Numbered from the stretch's first letter, positions 1-9,963 are shown. The stretch is DNA of 59,564 bases from Clostridium beijerinckii HUN142 (GCF_000621745.1 NZ_JHXK01000034.1:1-59564), one strand, 5' to 3'. Translations and numbers: made by a program. Notes: generated from the sequence alone by a model not told the origin.

Positions 1-190
<190 letters not shown>

Positions 191-340
191 AAAGTTTAAT
201 CTTAGCTTACTCAAATAAAAATTGCTGGTTTACTTAAATGTATTTATATTATTCTGTTCAATTTTCAAAGACCAATTTTTCTTTCTAAAACCTTTTGTTA
301 CAAGGCTTTACAAGTTTCTGTCGTTTCTGACAGCTTACTC

Positions 341-369
341 AGTATATCATCGCTTTCATACTTTGTCAA
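341..369 (-). promoter_or_regulatory. rrn promoter, proximal
   Basis: On the minus strand a TTGACA -35 (364-369) and a TATACT -10 (341-346) are separated by exactly 17 bp. It lies about 150 bp upstream of the 16S start, as expected for a vegetative rRNA promoter. Confidence 0.85.
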
Positions 370-459
370 CAACCTTTTTTAAAAACTTTTCAAACATTTT
401 TCTTGGATGTTCTATTAGCCTTAAGTTATTGAATTTTGTGCTTTTCAGCAACGAATTAC

Positions 460-488
460 ATCTTACCATCGTTATTTAATCTTGTCAA
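460..488 (-). promoter_or_regulatory. rrn promoter, distal
   Basis: A second minus-strand TTGACA (483-488) with a 17 bp spacer and TAAGAT -10 (460-465). The sequence just upstream of both -35 boxes is A/T-rich and similar, which gives the tandem P1/P2 arrangement typical of rrn operons. Confidence 0.8.
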
Positions 489-722
489 CAACTTTCTTAG
501 AAAGATTTTTCACACCTTCTTCTAGGCATCTTAGTAAGTTTAAGTTATTTCTAAAATTATGTCTCTTAACGACGTGTTCTATCGTATCATCTCTATTGCA
601 CTTGCATTCTTTATTATTTTGCTATTTAACGATATTATTCACATTATCCGCCATAATTCTTTAATATTATCATTTTTATTCATATTGATACACTTGAAGT
701 AGTTGTCCATATAAAGGTTAAA

Positions 723-775
723 AGGACCTATGATATCTCTGATAGTTACAAAACATACACTAGATATCAAGATCC
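723..775. repeat. Imperfect inverted repeat between rrn promoters and the GNAT gene
   Basis: GGACCTATGATATCT (724-738) faces a degenerate complement ending AAGATCC (762-774). It lies 60 bp beyond the stop of the minus-strand acetyltransferase gene and may be its terminator, but the stem has mismatches and no clear T-run. The rest of 489-835 shows nothing recognisable. Confidence 0.3.
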
Positions 776-835
776 TATTATTTATAGAGTCCCCTATGTC
801 CAAATTTCATAATTCATAATATCTATATTAGTAAA

Positions 836-1261
836 TTAGATCCCCAAATTTAGCTCATTAGGAATTACAACCCAACCTATAGAATTGAAGGCTACTTCCA
901 TATCATGATTACTACTTTGCGTGAATATAAAACCAGTTTTTATTCCAATTTCCTTTAACTTTTCTAAAGAACGATCTAACATTCTTTTTTCAATTTCATT
1001 AACTCTATATTCGTTATATATAGCAATGTGATATATAAATCCCCGTATGCCATCGCTGCCACATAATAAAGCTCCAATTACCTTCCCATCCCTTGTACAT
1101 GCTACAGAACTTGCTTTTGGATTTTTCTTTAAATATGTAACTAATTGTTCTTTAGTCACAGATTCTTCTAAAAATGATGAACCAAAAATATCTCTCCATA
1201 GTTTAAGCACTTGGTCTATATCAAGCTCCTTCATAGCCTGTACTACTATAGTATTATCCAT
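836..1261 (-). CDS. GNAT-family N-acetyltransferase
   Basis: A 141-residue cytoplasmic protein with the GNAT fold pattern. There is an N-terminal helix with LWRDIFG, a strand pair around SSVACTRDGKVIGALLC (residues 52-68), a strand IYHIAIYNEYRVNEIEKRML near 76-95 in which the acetyl-CoA-binding loop (normally Q/RxxGxG/A) is degenerate, and a final strand GFIFTQSSN. The acetyl acceptor cannot be told from sequence. The start is preceded by GGAGTGAG at normal spacing. It stands alone, reading toward the rrn operon. Confidence 0.75.
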   Translation of the reverse strand: MDNTIVVQAMKELDIDQVLKLWRDIFGSSFLEESVTKEQLVTYLKKNPKASSVACTRDGKVIGALLCGSDGIRGFIYHIAIYNEYRVNEIEKRMLDRSLEKLKEIGIKTGFIFTQSSNHDMEVAFNSIGWVVIPNELNLGI

Positions 1262-1600
1262 TTATCTCACTCACTCCATTCTTATTCTTAAGTACTATAC
1301 TATATATTAATATTAACACTCTATTATTTTATTAGATACATAATATTATAAATATTACTATATATTTAATAATGCAAAATTTATATTCCATATATTAAAG
1401 CGGATTCTATAACTATAAATGGTGATAATATAATTTAAGATATACTCTAGTTTTTATCTAAACTAAGATATTATATGTATTATAATAATAAATTTGTATT
1501 TAGAATAATAATATAGATATCCAACCCTAAAACTAAATTACACTATATGTATTAAAGCATTTCGTTTAATTTTAAAATTTATATATGAAGGTGGGTAATT
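1262..1600. other. Intergenic region between divergent genes
   Basis: AT-rich spacer that must hold the promoters of the divergent acetyltransferase and nitroreductase genes. No operator, hairpin or small gene could be singled out; the only clear element is the ribosome-binding site GAAGGTGGG just before 1601. Confidence 0.5.
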
Positions 1601-2341
1601 ATGAATAGCATAATCAATGTAATAAAAAATCATAGATCAATACGACAATATCTAGATAAAGATGTTCCTGATGAATTAATTGATGAGATTTTAAAGAGTG
1701 CTCAATGTATGCCTAATTCAATAAACGGACAGCAAACATCTGTTATAGTCATAAGAGACAAAGAAAGAAAGGCAAAATTAGCTGAACTTGTAGGAGATCA
1801 AGAATATGTAGCAAAGGCCCCTGTTTTTTTAGTATTTGTAATGGACTTTTATAGAACCTATCTTGCTGGTGAAAAAACTGGATATAAGCAAGTTATTCAT
1901 AAAGATATCGAAGGAATTCTAGCTGGTTCTGTAGATTGCGGAATAATTTTAGGTGCTTCAGTTATAGCCGCTGAATCTCTTGGACTTGGAACAGTACCTA
2001 TTGGAGGTATAAGAAAAAATCCAGAGGAAGTCATAGCATTATTAGGATTACCTCAGTATACTTTTCCTATGATAGGTTTAGCAATTGGCTATCCTGCTGA
2101 TGAATCTCATAAAAAACCTAGAATTCCTTTTGGAAGTTACAAACATAACGAAAGTTACAATAAAAGTATTGTTGAAGCTTCTATTAATACTTATGATGAA
2201 GAAATGTCAAAATATCTAAAAGATATTGGAAGGTCTCAGCAAGAAACAAATTGGAGTACTTTCACATCAAAAATTTATCAAACAGTTTATTATCCTAATG
2301 TTAAGGAAGCGATTAATAAGCAAGGGTTTAAATCCGAATAA
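1601..2341 (+). CDS. Nitroreductase-family NAD(P)H:flavin oxidoreductase (NfsA/NfrA type)
   Basis: A 246-residue protein of the larger, NfsA/NfrA-like branch of the FMN-dependent nitroreductases. The N-terminal FMN motif NHRSIRQYLDKDV (9-21) is clear, followed by SINGQQTS (about 39-46), the mid-protein DCGIILGASVIAAESLGLG helix that packs on the flavin, PIGGIRKNPEEV, and a C-terminal basic segment. These cytoplasmic dimers reduce nitro compounds, quinones or free flavin with NADPH; the substrate here is unknown. A good ribosome-binding site precedes the ATG, and a strong hairpin terminator follows. Confidence 0.85.
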   Translation: MNSIINVIKNHRSIRQYLDKDVPDELIDEILKSAQCMPNSINGQQTSVIVIRDKERKAKLAELVGDQEYVAKAPVFLVFVMDFYRTYLAGEKTGYKQVIHKDIEGILAGSVDCGIILGASVIAAESLGLGTVPIGGIRKNPEEVIALLGLPQYTFPMIGLAIGYPADESHKKPRIPFGSYKHNESYNKSIVEASINTYDEEMSKYLKDIGRSQQETNWSTFTSKIYQTVYYPNVKEAINKQGFKSE

Positions 2342-2395
2342 TATTTTAAGTAAATTTAACGATAAAATAGTATTAAAACTTATATGATTAAAACT

Positions 2396-2444
2396 AAAAA
2401 ATGCTTTTTACATAGTGCATTCATTATGTAAAAAGCATTTTATT
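2396..2444. terminator. Bidirectional intrinsic terminator
   Basis: AAAATGCTTTTTACATA pairs with TATGTAAAAAGCATTTT, with A- and T-rich flanks on both sides. It separates the convergent nitroreductase and chemoreceptor genes. Confidence 0.85.
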
Positions 2445-2512
2445 ATGTTGAATTTACTAATAGATTAGTATATGAAACAGATATCTACACCTCTAAAATA
2501 GTAATTCTTATA

Positions 2513-4516
2513 TTAATTTATCTTAAATCTACCTAACTCTTCTCCTAATTTTTCCGAAAGTGACTCAAGCTCTTCAGCATGCTTAGTAAATCTAACCATA
2601 GCAGAATCTATTTCCTCTGTTGATGCACTAACTTCCTCAGATGCAGCTGCAGTTTCTTGCGATATTGATGAAATATTTTCAATTTCTGCTAATACACTTT
2701 GTTTACTTCTATTTATATCAACTATAGATGCTTTCACTTCTTTAACTTTAGCGCTCATTACTCCAATTGATTCTATTATTTCGTTAAATATTTCCAGAGT
2801 CATACTTACTGACAATTCCTGCTCTTTTACTATATTTTCAGCAACTATAATAGCATCTGTTGCCTTATCTGACTTATTCCTTATATTTCCAATAATCTCC
2901 TTTATCTCTTCAGTGGAGACTTTAGACTGTTCTGCAAGTTTCCTTATTTCCTCCGCCACAACAGCAAACCCTTTTCCTGCTTCCCCCGCACGAGCTGACT
3001 CTATGCTTGCATTTAATGCTAAAAGATTCGTCTGTTCCGTTATTTGAGATATTGTTTCAGATATAGTATCTATTGTTTTAGTATTTTCAGCCATTTCTTG
3101 AACTATACCATTAACTTCATCCGTAGCCGCTTTAGTCTTATCTGATTTTTCTATTAAAGTATCAATCATAGATAATCCTTTTGCTCCTAATTCTTTAGTG
3201 TTTACAGAAAGTTTGTCCATTTCATGAGAGTTTTCATTAATTTCATCCAATTTACCTGATAACTCATTCATTTCTAAGACCCCATGTTGCGCATTTTGCG
3301 ACTGATTAACTGCCCCATGTGAAACGTCTTCTATTGATTTTGAGACTTCCTCTATTGATGCTGTTACCTCCTCTGACATATTCGCTAGATTTGATGAAGT
3401 TTCTAATACTGTTTTAGATGATGCTGTAACATTTTCTATAAGCGTTGATATATTAGATATCATATCATTAAAAGACTGTGACAATTCCATGAATTCATCT
3501 TTTGTAGACAAATTTATCGATGCAGTTAAATCTCCCTTTGAAGCTTTTTCAAATACTTCTTTTAGCTTTTTAATATTTTGCGATATACCTTTACTTAAAA
3601 ATAAGGATAGTATTATGCAAATTACTAATATAGCTAAAGTTATATATACTGTTGTAGTAAGTATTGAATTTGTATCATTAGTTACTTCTTTTTCATCTAG
3701 AGTAGCTACAATTTTCCATCCTGTAGTTGAGTTTGTTCCATACACTCCAAATTTCTTTGTATTATTAAATTCATAGGTTAAAAATCCCGAATTATTAGTC
3801 TTCACATCTTTCCAGAATGACTGCTTAGCTGCTACATCTGTACCAATTAAATCTTTATTCTTATGTGCTATCATATTTTGTCCATCTATATCTGAAACAA
3901 ATATATAACCAGTATTACCTATTTTCTTAGTTGCTATCTTTTCTGTAATTGCATCTAAAGATACATTCATTGCACAGACACCAACTAATTTTCCATCCTT
4001 TTCTATTGCCTTGGCTATAGCTACAACACTTTTTCCCGTTTGAGCACTTTTAAATGGTAGAGTTATTATAACTTGATCTTTATGCTCTATCGCTTGTTTA
4101 TACCAATCTCTATCACTAGGCTTGTATCCTTCTGGCATTTTCTCACTAGGATAGATTACAAATTTATCATCCACACTTGCAAAATATGCACTAAAAATAT
4201 CGTTATTACTTTCCTTTACATCTTTTAGCATACTAACTATAGATGAGTATGATTCTTCTTTATCAGAATTAACAAAATTATAATTAGTTGATAATGCTTT
4301 AGTCATGCTTACAAATCCATTAAAATAATTGTCAATTCCATCATTTAATTCCAAAAGAGTTTGTTGACTTGTCAGCTTTAGTTTTTCATTAAGGATTGTT
4401 TTAGCTTCTTCATTAGCACCAAAGCCGAGTATTATTAAAGGAATTAAACATATTCCTAATAGACTCATAACAAGCTTGGCTCTAATGCTTTTTAGTTTCA
4501 TTTTTTTTAACTTCAT
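2513..4516 (-). CDS. Methyl-accepting chemotaxis protein with dCache sensor
   Basis: A 667-residue membrane chemoreceptor. A first membrane helix (about 13-30) is followed by a large extracellular domain of about 240 residues with the Cache pattern ([38 protein letters not shown]), which binds small ligands such as amino or organic acids. A second helix (about 285-306), a HAMP domain and a long coiled-coil signalling domain follow. The highly conserved tip [13 protein letters not shown]...[21 protein letters not shown] interacts with CheA/CheW. The start is preceded by AAAGGGGA. There are no chemotaxis genes next to it, so it probably feeds a distant che cluster. Confidence 0.93.
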   Translation of the reverse strand: MKLKKMKLKSIRAKLVMSLLGICLIPLIILGFGANEEAKTILNEKLKLTSQQTLLELNDGIDNYFNGFVSMTKALSTNYNFVNSDKEESYSSIVSMLKDVKESNNDIFSAYFASVDDKFVIYPSEKMPEGYKPSDRDWYKQAIEHKDQVIITLPFKSAQTGKSVVAIAKAIEKDGKLVGVCAMNVSLDAITEKIATKKIGNTGYIFVSDIDGQNMIAHKNKDLIGTDVAAKQSFWKDVKTNNSGFLTYEFNNTKKFGVYGTNSTTGWKIVATLDEKEVTNDTNSILTTTVYITLAILVICIILSLFLSKGISQNIKKLKEVFEKASKGDLTASINLSTKDEFMELSQSFNDMISNISTLIENVTASSKTVLETSSNLANMSEEVTASIEEVSKSIEDVSHGAVNQSQNAQHGVLEMNELSGKLDEINENSHEMDKLSVNTKELGAKGLSMIDTLIEKSDKTKAATDEVNGIVQEMAENTKTIDTISETISQITEQTNLLALNASIESARAGEAGKGFAVVAEEIRKLAEQSKVSTEEIKEIIGNIRNKSDKATDAIIVAENIVKEQELSVSMTLEIFNEIIESIGVMSAKVKEVKASIVDINRSKQSVLAEIENISSISQETAAASEEVSASTEEIDSAMVRFTKHAEELESLSEKLGEELGRFKIN

Positions 4517-4815
4517 TATTATTTCCCCTTTATCGTAAGTATATTAAATATTTATAAATAATTGTTTTGCAAGATTTTGTTGTAAAGTAGTATTCCTATA
4601 TTATAAAAACAAAAAAGTCTCATTTCATAAATTTCATAAAACAAGACTCTATCATAACTTTAATTGTATTAACTTTTACCAGCATTTAAGCACATTACCA
4701 TTATATATGCCGTGTTTTTTATTGTCAATACTAATTAATTTTATCGAAAATTGTTATAATCAGTATTACTAGTTTGTCCGTAAAAGGTTTACTGTAAATT
4801 AACAAGTATTTTTCA

Positions 4816-4930
4816 ATATGTATATAAAAAAAAGTTTAATTCATCAAAGTTTTTCTTAAACTATTAGGTAATATAAAACAATTAATTTTTATAAAAGAAT
4901 AGACTATATTATTTAGAACCTATATAATAT
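4816..4930. repeat. Dispersed AT-rich repeat, family 2, copy 1
   Basis: Shares the core AAAGTTTAATTCATCAAAG and a right part ACTATATTATTTAGAA with copies near 13339 and 54095. It lies in the 560 bp spacer between the chemoreceptor and the antiporter. The left end is the least conserved of the three. An AGTCT/AGACT inverted repeat at about 4616-4656 is the only other feature of this spacer. Confidence 0.55.
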
Positions 4931-5080
4931 AAGATTCAAGCATTAAATCCGAGAAATAAAACTGTTACATAAACTCTCACCAATTTAATATACTATAATT
5001 AGTGTATTTTCTGTGAACCTATGAAATTGCCATAAAGCATGTGTGCTTTTACATAAATATTGAAGTTAGGAGGATTATAT

Positions 5081-7099
5081 ATGTTTACTTATATCTTAAT
5101 ATTATTAATTTGCATTTTATTATCAACTATAGTAAGTAGATTTATACCTTCCTTATCAGTGCCTATTGTACAAATTGCAATCGGATCACTAATTGCAATA
5201 ATACATTCAGGATTTAGCATTGAACTAGATCCTCATACATTTCTAGTAATGTTTATTGCCCCACTTCTTTTTCGTGATGGAAAAAATGCAGATAAGAGAT
5301 CTCTATGGAAACAGAGAAGAAATATACTTTTAATGGCATTAGCTTTAGTTATCGTAACCGTAATATTGGTTGGATTCATTATAAATAAGCTGATCCCATC
5401 TATTTCATTGCCTGCAGCTTTTGCACTTGCAGCTGCTTTATCCCCAACTGATTATGTTGCAGTTAGTTTACTTTCAAAAAAGATTTCACTTCCAAGAAAA
5501 GTTCTTCATCTTATAGAAGGCGAAGGGCTTATGAATGATGCATCAGGCCTTGTATCTTTTAGATTTGCATTAGCTGCAGCTTTGACTGGAACATTCTCAT
5601 TATTCGATGCAACTGTAAGTTTTTTTATGGTCTCTATTGGAGGAATCATTGTCGGATTCGTTTTAGAGAATATTCTAATTAAATTTGAACTTTGGATAAG
5701 AAATCTTGGAATGGAAGATATTACAGTTGAAATATTACTCCAAATTCTAACTCCCTTTATAATATATCTTTTATCAGAGGAAGTATTTAAGGTCTCAGGT
5801 ATATTAGCTGTGGTTGTGGCTGGAATGGTATACTCGTTATCATCTAGAAAACTAAAATTTAAAAATGCTAGGCTAAATGCAGTATCAGAAAATACTTGGT
5901 CCGTTTTAGCATATGTTCTAAATGGGCTTATATTTATAATAGTTGGATTACAACTACCAAATATAATTGAAATTGCTTTTTATGAAGCCACAATAAATAA
6001 TCTTGATGCAGTTATTGATGTTTTATTAATCACATTAGCCTTACTTACACTCAGATATTTATGGGTTCTATTCATGTATAAGTTTGGAGATAGCGCCTGT
6101 AAAACAGAGGAAAAAGGCGTCAAATTTCATGCTGCACTTTTAACCTCCCTTTCAGGAGTAAGAGGTGCTGTCACATTAGCCACAGTTCTTTCGATTCCTT
6201 TAACATTAGAAAATGGTGAACCATTTCCAGAAAGAACATTAATTTTATTTTTGTCTGTTGGAGTAATTCTAACCACACTCCTTATTACAACTTTTATATT
6301 ACCTTTAGTTGCTAATAAAAATATGTCTAAAGAAACCGATTATTTAGAGATATTAAACAAAGCACAAATACAAGTGTGGACTAATACTATAAACAGATTA
6401 AAATCAGAAGTTGATAATAAAAAATATATTCATATGGCTATAAGCGAATATAAGTATCGCATTCATCAACTAAAACGTGGAAATTCTTATTATAAGAACT
6501 GGAACAGAAGTAGTAAAGAAGAAAAAAAATGGATGCTTATATGTTTCAAAAAAGAAATTGAAAATACCAGAAAAATGTTAGACTCCGGTAATATAGATGA
6601 ATCAACTGCATATTTTTATGAAAAATCAGTTAGAAACAAAATCAAATTGATGTCGTCAGTTGCAGGCTTTTCGTTGGTATTTAAAGAAGTTTTAGCACGT
6701 ATTTCTTCACTAATTTTTAATATAAAAAAATTCAGGTATATATTGAGAGGGATAGAAAACAAAAAAAGAAGTGAACAACAATTAAGGAACTTAGCAATGA
6801 AAGAGCTTTATTCCACTAATGCAAAATACTTAATTCAATATGTTAAATCTATTATTACTCCTGAAAATGAAGAAACGCTCAAAAAAATAATTTTATATTA
6901 TCAAGGTGTATATTGGGTTGCAAGCAAACCAATCTTAGAAAGAGCTAGTAAGTATGAAAAGAAAAAAATTGAAATTAAAGCAATGCAACTAGAAAGAAAT
7001 ATTATACAATCTTTGTTCGAAGGTGGAGATATAACTTGGAATATAGCATCTGAACTAAGAAAAAATTTAAATTATATTGAAAGTGATATTTTAAGATAA
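5081..7099 (+). CDS. Na+/H+ antiporter, CPA1 family (NhaP/NhaK type)
   Basis: A 672-residue protein. The first 400 residues form about twelve membrane helices; the rest is a charged, helical cytoplasmic tail. CPA1 hallmarks are present: AALSPTDYVAV, then GEGLMNDASGLVSF containing the Asn-Asp pair of the ion-binding site, and SGVRGAVTLATVLSIPL near the end of the membrane part. It exchanges cytoplasmic Na+ (or K+) for external protons. I chose the ATG at 5081 because AGGAGG (5068-5073) sits 7 nt before it; an upstream TTG at 5060 would place the ribosome-binding site inside the gene. A terminator follows. Confidence 0.9.
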   Translation: MFTYILILLICILLSTIVSRFIPSLSVPIVQIAIGSLIAIIHSGFSIELDPHTFLVMFIAPLLFRDGKNADKRSLWKQRRNILLMALALVIVTVILVGFIINKLIPSISLPAAFALAAALSPTDYVAVSLLSKKISLPRKVLHLIEGEGLMNDASGLVSFRFALAAALTGTFSLFDATVSFFMVSIGGIIVGFVLENILIKFELWIRNLGMEDITVEILLQILTPFIIYLLSEEVFKVSGILAVVVAGMVYSLSSRKLKFKNARLNAVSENTWSVLAYVLNGLIFIIVGLQLPNIIEIAFYEATINNLDAVIDVLLITLALLTLRYLWVLFMYKFGDSACKTEEKGVKFHAALLTSLSGVRGAVTLATVLSIPLTLENGEPFPERTLILFLSVGVILTTLLITTFILPLVANKNMSKETDYLEILNKAQIQVWTNTINRLKSEVDNKKYIHMAISEYKYRIHQLKRGNSYYKNWNRSSKEEKKWMLICFKKEIENTRKMLDSGNIDESTAYFYEKSVRNKIKLMSSVAGFSLVFKEVLARISSLIFNIKKFRYILRGIENKKRSEQQLRNLAMKELYSTNAKYLIQYVKSIITPENEETLKKIILYYQGVYWVASKPILERASKYEKKKIEIKAMQLERNIIQSLFEGGDITWNIASELRKNLNYIESDILR

Positions 7100-7147
7100 A
7101 CACAGAAAATATTTTTTGGTTTAAGCATGCTAGACTATACTGAATAT

Positions 7148-7194
7148 AAAAAGATGACTTATTACTATAGTAGATACGTAAAAGTCATCTTTTT
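7148..7194. terminator. Bidirectional intrinsic terminator
   Basis: AAAAAGATGACTT pairs with AAGTCATCTTTTT. It serves the antiporter on the plus strand and the convergent nitroreductase on the minus strand. Confidence 0.85.
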
Positions 7195-7208
7195 AACTCA
7201 TTATTTTT

Positions 7209-7769
7209 TTATTTTACTATATTTACTGTTCCTTCTTTTCTCGTTGGAGCTTTTGGTTCTTTTCCTCCATTAAAACCTAATGTTGCTGTACCAAATGTCG
7301 TATAGTTCTCTGGAATTCCTAGTTCAGTAAGAACCTTTCTAACATTAGGATCATCTCCAACCATAGCTAAAGTATGTACCCAGCACGATCCAATATTAAG
7401 TGAATGAGCAGATAACATTATATTTTGTATTGCTGCAGCACAATCAGACTGCCCTACCGGTAAGTTTTTATCACAGGATGTTATTACTATAGTAGGTGCA
7501 TTATAAAATGGGTTGAAGTTAGGGTTATTAGCCATCTTATTTAACTGTTCTATAGGAGAATTTTGTAATGCCTCTTTAGTAGCTGAAATCAACTTATTTA
7601 TCTTCTCTCTATTCTGTACAGCTGTAAAATGCCAATCTTGGCTATTCATACCACTTGGAGCAAATTTAGCCGCTTCCAATATTGTATTTAAATCTTCATC
7701 CGAAATTTGCTCTTCCTTATAAACTCTTATACTTCTTCTTGTTAGAATATTTTGTATTACATCGTTCAT
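7209..7769 (-). CDS. Nitroreductase-family protein
   Basis: A 186-residue FMN-dependent nitroreductase of the short type, distinct from the longer one at 1601. It has ILTRRSIRVYKEEQIS (7-22), KFAPSGMNSQDWHF, and the middle helix SDCAAAIQNIMLSAHSLNIGSCWVHT that lines the flavin, ending in a basic tail. Probable cytoplasmic dimer reducing nitroaromatics, quinones or flavin with NAD(P)H; the natural substrate is not evident. The start at 7769 follows AAAGGAG; the reading frame continues upstream without any ribosome-binding site and with membrane-like residues that do not belong to the family, so a longer form was not accepted. Confidence 0.87.
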   Translation of the reverse strand: MNDVIQNILTRRSIRVYKEEQISDEDLNTILEAAKFAPSGMNSQDWHFTAVQNREKINKLISATKEALQNSPIEQLNKMANNPNFNPFYNAPTIVITSCDKNLPVGQSDCAAAIQNIMLSAHSLNIGSCWVHTLAMVGDDPNVRKVLTELGIPENYTTFGTATLGFNGGKEPKAPTRKEGTVNIVK

Positions 7770-7890
7770 TATTTTTCTCCTTTCGTTTAACCCCAATATG
7801 ACTTTACTTTTAGTATTTCTATCTACTAGATTAATTATAAATTTGTTTAGGATTTTTATCCTAATATATAGTATTATCATTTTTATGATA

Positions 7891-7947
7891 AATATCTATA
7901 AATGTTGCAGTAATAAATTTATATCTAAGACTCCAATAAGCTAAATG
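7891..7947. repeat. Short dispersed repeat, family 3, copy 1
   Basis: Carries GTTGCAGTAATAAATTTAT and AAGCTAAATG, related to copies at 7984, 9921 and 37656. It lies upstream of the repeat-protein gene at 8228. Confidence 0.35.
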
Positions 7948-7983
7948 TTCACTTACTACCTGATCTTAGAAACTTAAAATTTC

Positions 7984-8032
7984 AATATATATTTTGCAAT
8001 AATAAATTTACATTTAAAATTCTAGTTATGTA
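7984..8032. repeat. Short dispersed repeat, family 3, copy 2
   Basis: Best-conserved form: ATATATTTTGCAATAATAAA then TTTACATTTAAAATTCTAGT. It lies 90 bp after copy 1, in the same spacer and the same orientation. The remainder of 7770-8227 is AT-rich and shows no clear promoter. Confidence 0.4.
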
Positions 8033-8227
8033 AGTAAGCACTTATTTAAGGCGAAATGTAGAAATTCAATTGAAGGATAATATAAATTAAATTTATATAT
8101 TCAAGACTCCTTTTCACATAAATTTCACATAACAGAATTATAATTCCCTTATAGCCGGTTATTTCTATATTAATTATATGTTTTTAACATAAAAACAAAA
8201 TTTTATATGACGTAAGGAGAGATAATT

Positions 8228-9040
8228 ATGAAAAAGAAAAAAATACTAGGAATTGCAGTAGCAGCTATGATTTCAATATCAAGCCTCGTTCCAGCATTTG
8301 CTGATGATGCTTCCACACAAAATGTAACAAATGGTGTTACTACAGGACAGGTTCGGCAAAATAACGAAGCTGATAAACTTGCAAAACTTACTCAAAGGGC
8401 ATCAAAACTTGGAATTGACATCACTGGATTAACTAATGATCAAGCAAAAGCAAAAATAAGAACTGCTGTAGCTGAAAAACTTGGGATTGATATAACAGGT
8501 CTATCAAATAAAGATGCTTCATCTAAAATAAAAGCTGCTCTTGAAGGAAAAACTCTTGACAGACTTAATAAAAAAGCAGCTGAACTAGGAATAGATATTA
8601 CAAATCTTTCAGTTGATAACGCTAAAGCTAAAATTTTATCAGCAGAGGCAGGAAAGCTTGGAATTGATATAACTGGTCTATCAAATAAAGATGCTTTATC
8701 TAAAATAAAGTCAGCTGTTGAAGCTAAAAATCTTGCTGATTTAACTAAGAAAGCAACAAAACTCGGAGTTGATATAACAGGTTTATCAAATAAAGATGCT
8801 CGAATAAAATTAAATCAAGCAGAAGCTTCTAAACTTGGAATAGACGTTACAGGCTTATCAAATGAGGATGTAATAACTAAAATTCAAAATGCAAGAGCTG
8901 AAAAATTAGGAATTGATATAACAGGATTATCATTTAAAGATGCTAAAGCTAAGATAAAAGCAGCATCTGAAGCTAAAAAAGAAGCTCATAAAGAAAAAAA
9001 TACATCATCAACTACAGCAGCTGATACTGCCGTACAATAG
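8228..9040 (+). CDS. Secreted protein of seven LGIDITGLS repeats, function unknown
   Basis: A 270-residue protein with an N-terminal signal peptide (MKKKK, a hydrophobic run, then LVPAFADD with a likely cleavage after Ala-25). The mature part is built from seven imperfect repeats, each beginning (K/E)LGIDITGLSNKDA and continuing with a charged helix such as KIKAAL; two of the units have an extra insert of about 10 residues. It ends in a Lys/Ser/Thr-rich tail with no anchor. No catalytic motif is visible. The regular helical repeats suggest a structural, wall-associated or binding role, which is inference only. AAGGAGAG precedes the ATG and a strong terminator follows, so it is a single-gene unit. 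Confidence 0.8.
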   Translation: MKKKKILGIAVAAMISISSLVPAFADDASTQNVTNGVTTGQVRQNNEADKLAKLTQRASKLGIDITGLTNDQAKAKIRTAVAEKLGIDITGLSNKDASSKIKAALEGKTLDRLNKKAAELGIDITNLSVDNAKAKILSAEAGKLGIDITGLSNKDALSKIKSAVEAKNLADLTKKATKLGVDITGLSNKDARIKLNQAEASKLGIDVTGLSNEDVITKIQNARAEKLGIDITGLSFKDAKAKIKAASEAKKEAHKEKNTSSTTAADTAVQ

Positions 9041-9047
9041 TTTAATT

Positions 9048-9090
9048 AAAGAAGAGATACTTTCATAAATTTGAAGGTATCTCTTCTTTA
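9048..9090 (+). terminator. Intrinsic terminator of the repeat-protein gene
   Basis: AAAGAAGAGATACTTTC pairs with GAAGGTATCTCTTCTTT, beginning 8 bp after the stop codon. Confidence 0.9.
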
Positions 9091-9162
9091 CTAGGTTATA
9101 ATATCTGGAATCCAAAATCTCCATTTCTCATAATCTAAATAATCTTTTCTAAAAATAACTTA

Positions 9163-9567
9163 TTAGGTTTTATTTTTTCTATATGCCAAATACCTAGTAA
9201 CCATCATAGTGTTTTCTTCGCCTGGAAAATATACAGGATTAATTTTAGTCTCATTGTACAAGTTGATTGCATCTACAACATCCAGTGCTAATTCCTTAAA
9301 ACTAATGAGGCCATACATTCTCGGTGGAAGAATATAAATAGGTATATCAATTTCCGAAGTTTTTACCAGCTTCTTAACATCAATTATTAAATGAGGACAA
9401 CATACAATGATATCAAATTCATTCATTCTCTTATTCACTAATAAAAACGGAGAAAATTCAATTGAATAATCATTTTGCATATTACTCTCTAATATCTCTT
9501 TTTCCACCTTACTTGCTAGGGCACTTGATGAAAAGCCACCTCCACAGCATAAAAGTATTCTTATCAT
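9163..9567 (-). CDS. PTS lactose/cellobiose-type IIB-like protein, orphan
   Basis: A 134-residue cytoplasmic protein. The N-terminus IRILLCCGGGFSSSALASK (2-20) is the phosphoryl-accepting P-loop of the Lac/Cel IIB family, where a Cys at residue 7 or 8 carries the phosphate. The middle (FDIIVCCPHLI, DIPIYILPPRMYG) follows the expected Rossmann-like alternation. The family is usually about 100 residues, so the last 30 are extra. No IIA or IIC gene is nearby, so transport is unlikely to be its local job; a regulatory role or partnership with a distant permease is possible. It sits 44 bp after the gene at 9612, with a GGAGG site. Confidence 0.7.
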   Translation of the reverse strand: MIRILLCCGGGFSSSALASKVEKEILESNMQNDYSIEFSPFLLVNKRMNEFDIIVCCPHLIIDVKKLVKTSEIDIPIYILPPRMYGLISFKELALDVVDAINLYNETKINPVYFPGEENTMMVTRYLAYRKNKT

Positions 9568-9611
9568 TTCTAATCCTCCACTTTATATTACAGTCTAGTT
9601 TTTTGGATATC

Positions 9612-9839
9612 CTAGATCGTATCAGTTCTTTTTAATCTGACAATTCCTTCTCTAATTGTTATTTGATTTGTTTCCTCTAAATATCTCAAAATAGGTTCTA
9701 TCCGATCTTTTACTCTTCCAAGTTTTGAACCTACTAAAGTCTTTTGATAAGTTGTGAAACACATCCTATCCAATTCATACAGATTCATACCATCTGGTCT
9801 TATTTTAAGATTCATCATTACTTTTTCCATAGTATTCAT
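9612..9839 (-). CDS. Small hypothetical protein, possible winged-helix fold
   Basis: A 75-residue protein that I do not recognise. The predicted pattern of helix (MNLYELDRMCF), helix (GRVKDRIEPILRYLEETN) and a two-stranded end (QITIREGIVRLKRTD) resembles a small winged helix, but that is a guess. It is the upstream partner of the IIB-like gene and probably co-transcribed with it; GGAGG precedes the start. Such a pairing could be a PTS-linked regulator. Confidence 0.55.
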   Translation of the reverse strand: MNTMEKVMMNLKIRPDGMNLYELDRMCFTTYQKTLVGSKLGRVKDRIEPILRYLEETNQITIREGIVRLKRTDTI

Positions 9840-9920
9840 AATATCCCCTCCTTATATATATCTAATTATACAAAAATATGTAATTTCCTTCCAATTGATA
9901 TAATTATATAAAGATTCGAC

Positions 9921-9963
9921 CATATATATTGCAAAAATAAATTTAAAACTCTAGCAAGCCAAA
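9921..9963. repeat. Short dispersed repeat, family 3, copy 3
   Basis: CATATATATTGCAAAAATAA followed by ATTTAAAACTCTAGCAAGCC; a shortened relative of the copies at 7891, 7984 and 37656. Confidence 0.35.

Noticed and set aside
222..664. Two reading frames of 85 and 60 codons right of the 16S gene
   Set aside because: They run through the rrn leader and its two promoters on the opposite strand, have no ribosome-binding site, and give Phe/Ser-rich low-complexity peptides.
4517..4560. Possible sigma-28 motility promoter (TACGATAA) before the chemoreceptor
   Set aside because: The -10-like element lies almost on the ribosome-binding site and the TAAA element is at the wrong distance.
5060..5080. 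TTG start for the Na+/H+ antiporter
   Set aside because: It would place the strong AGGAGG site inside the gene; the ATG at 5081 has this site at 7 nt.
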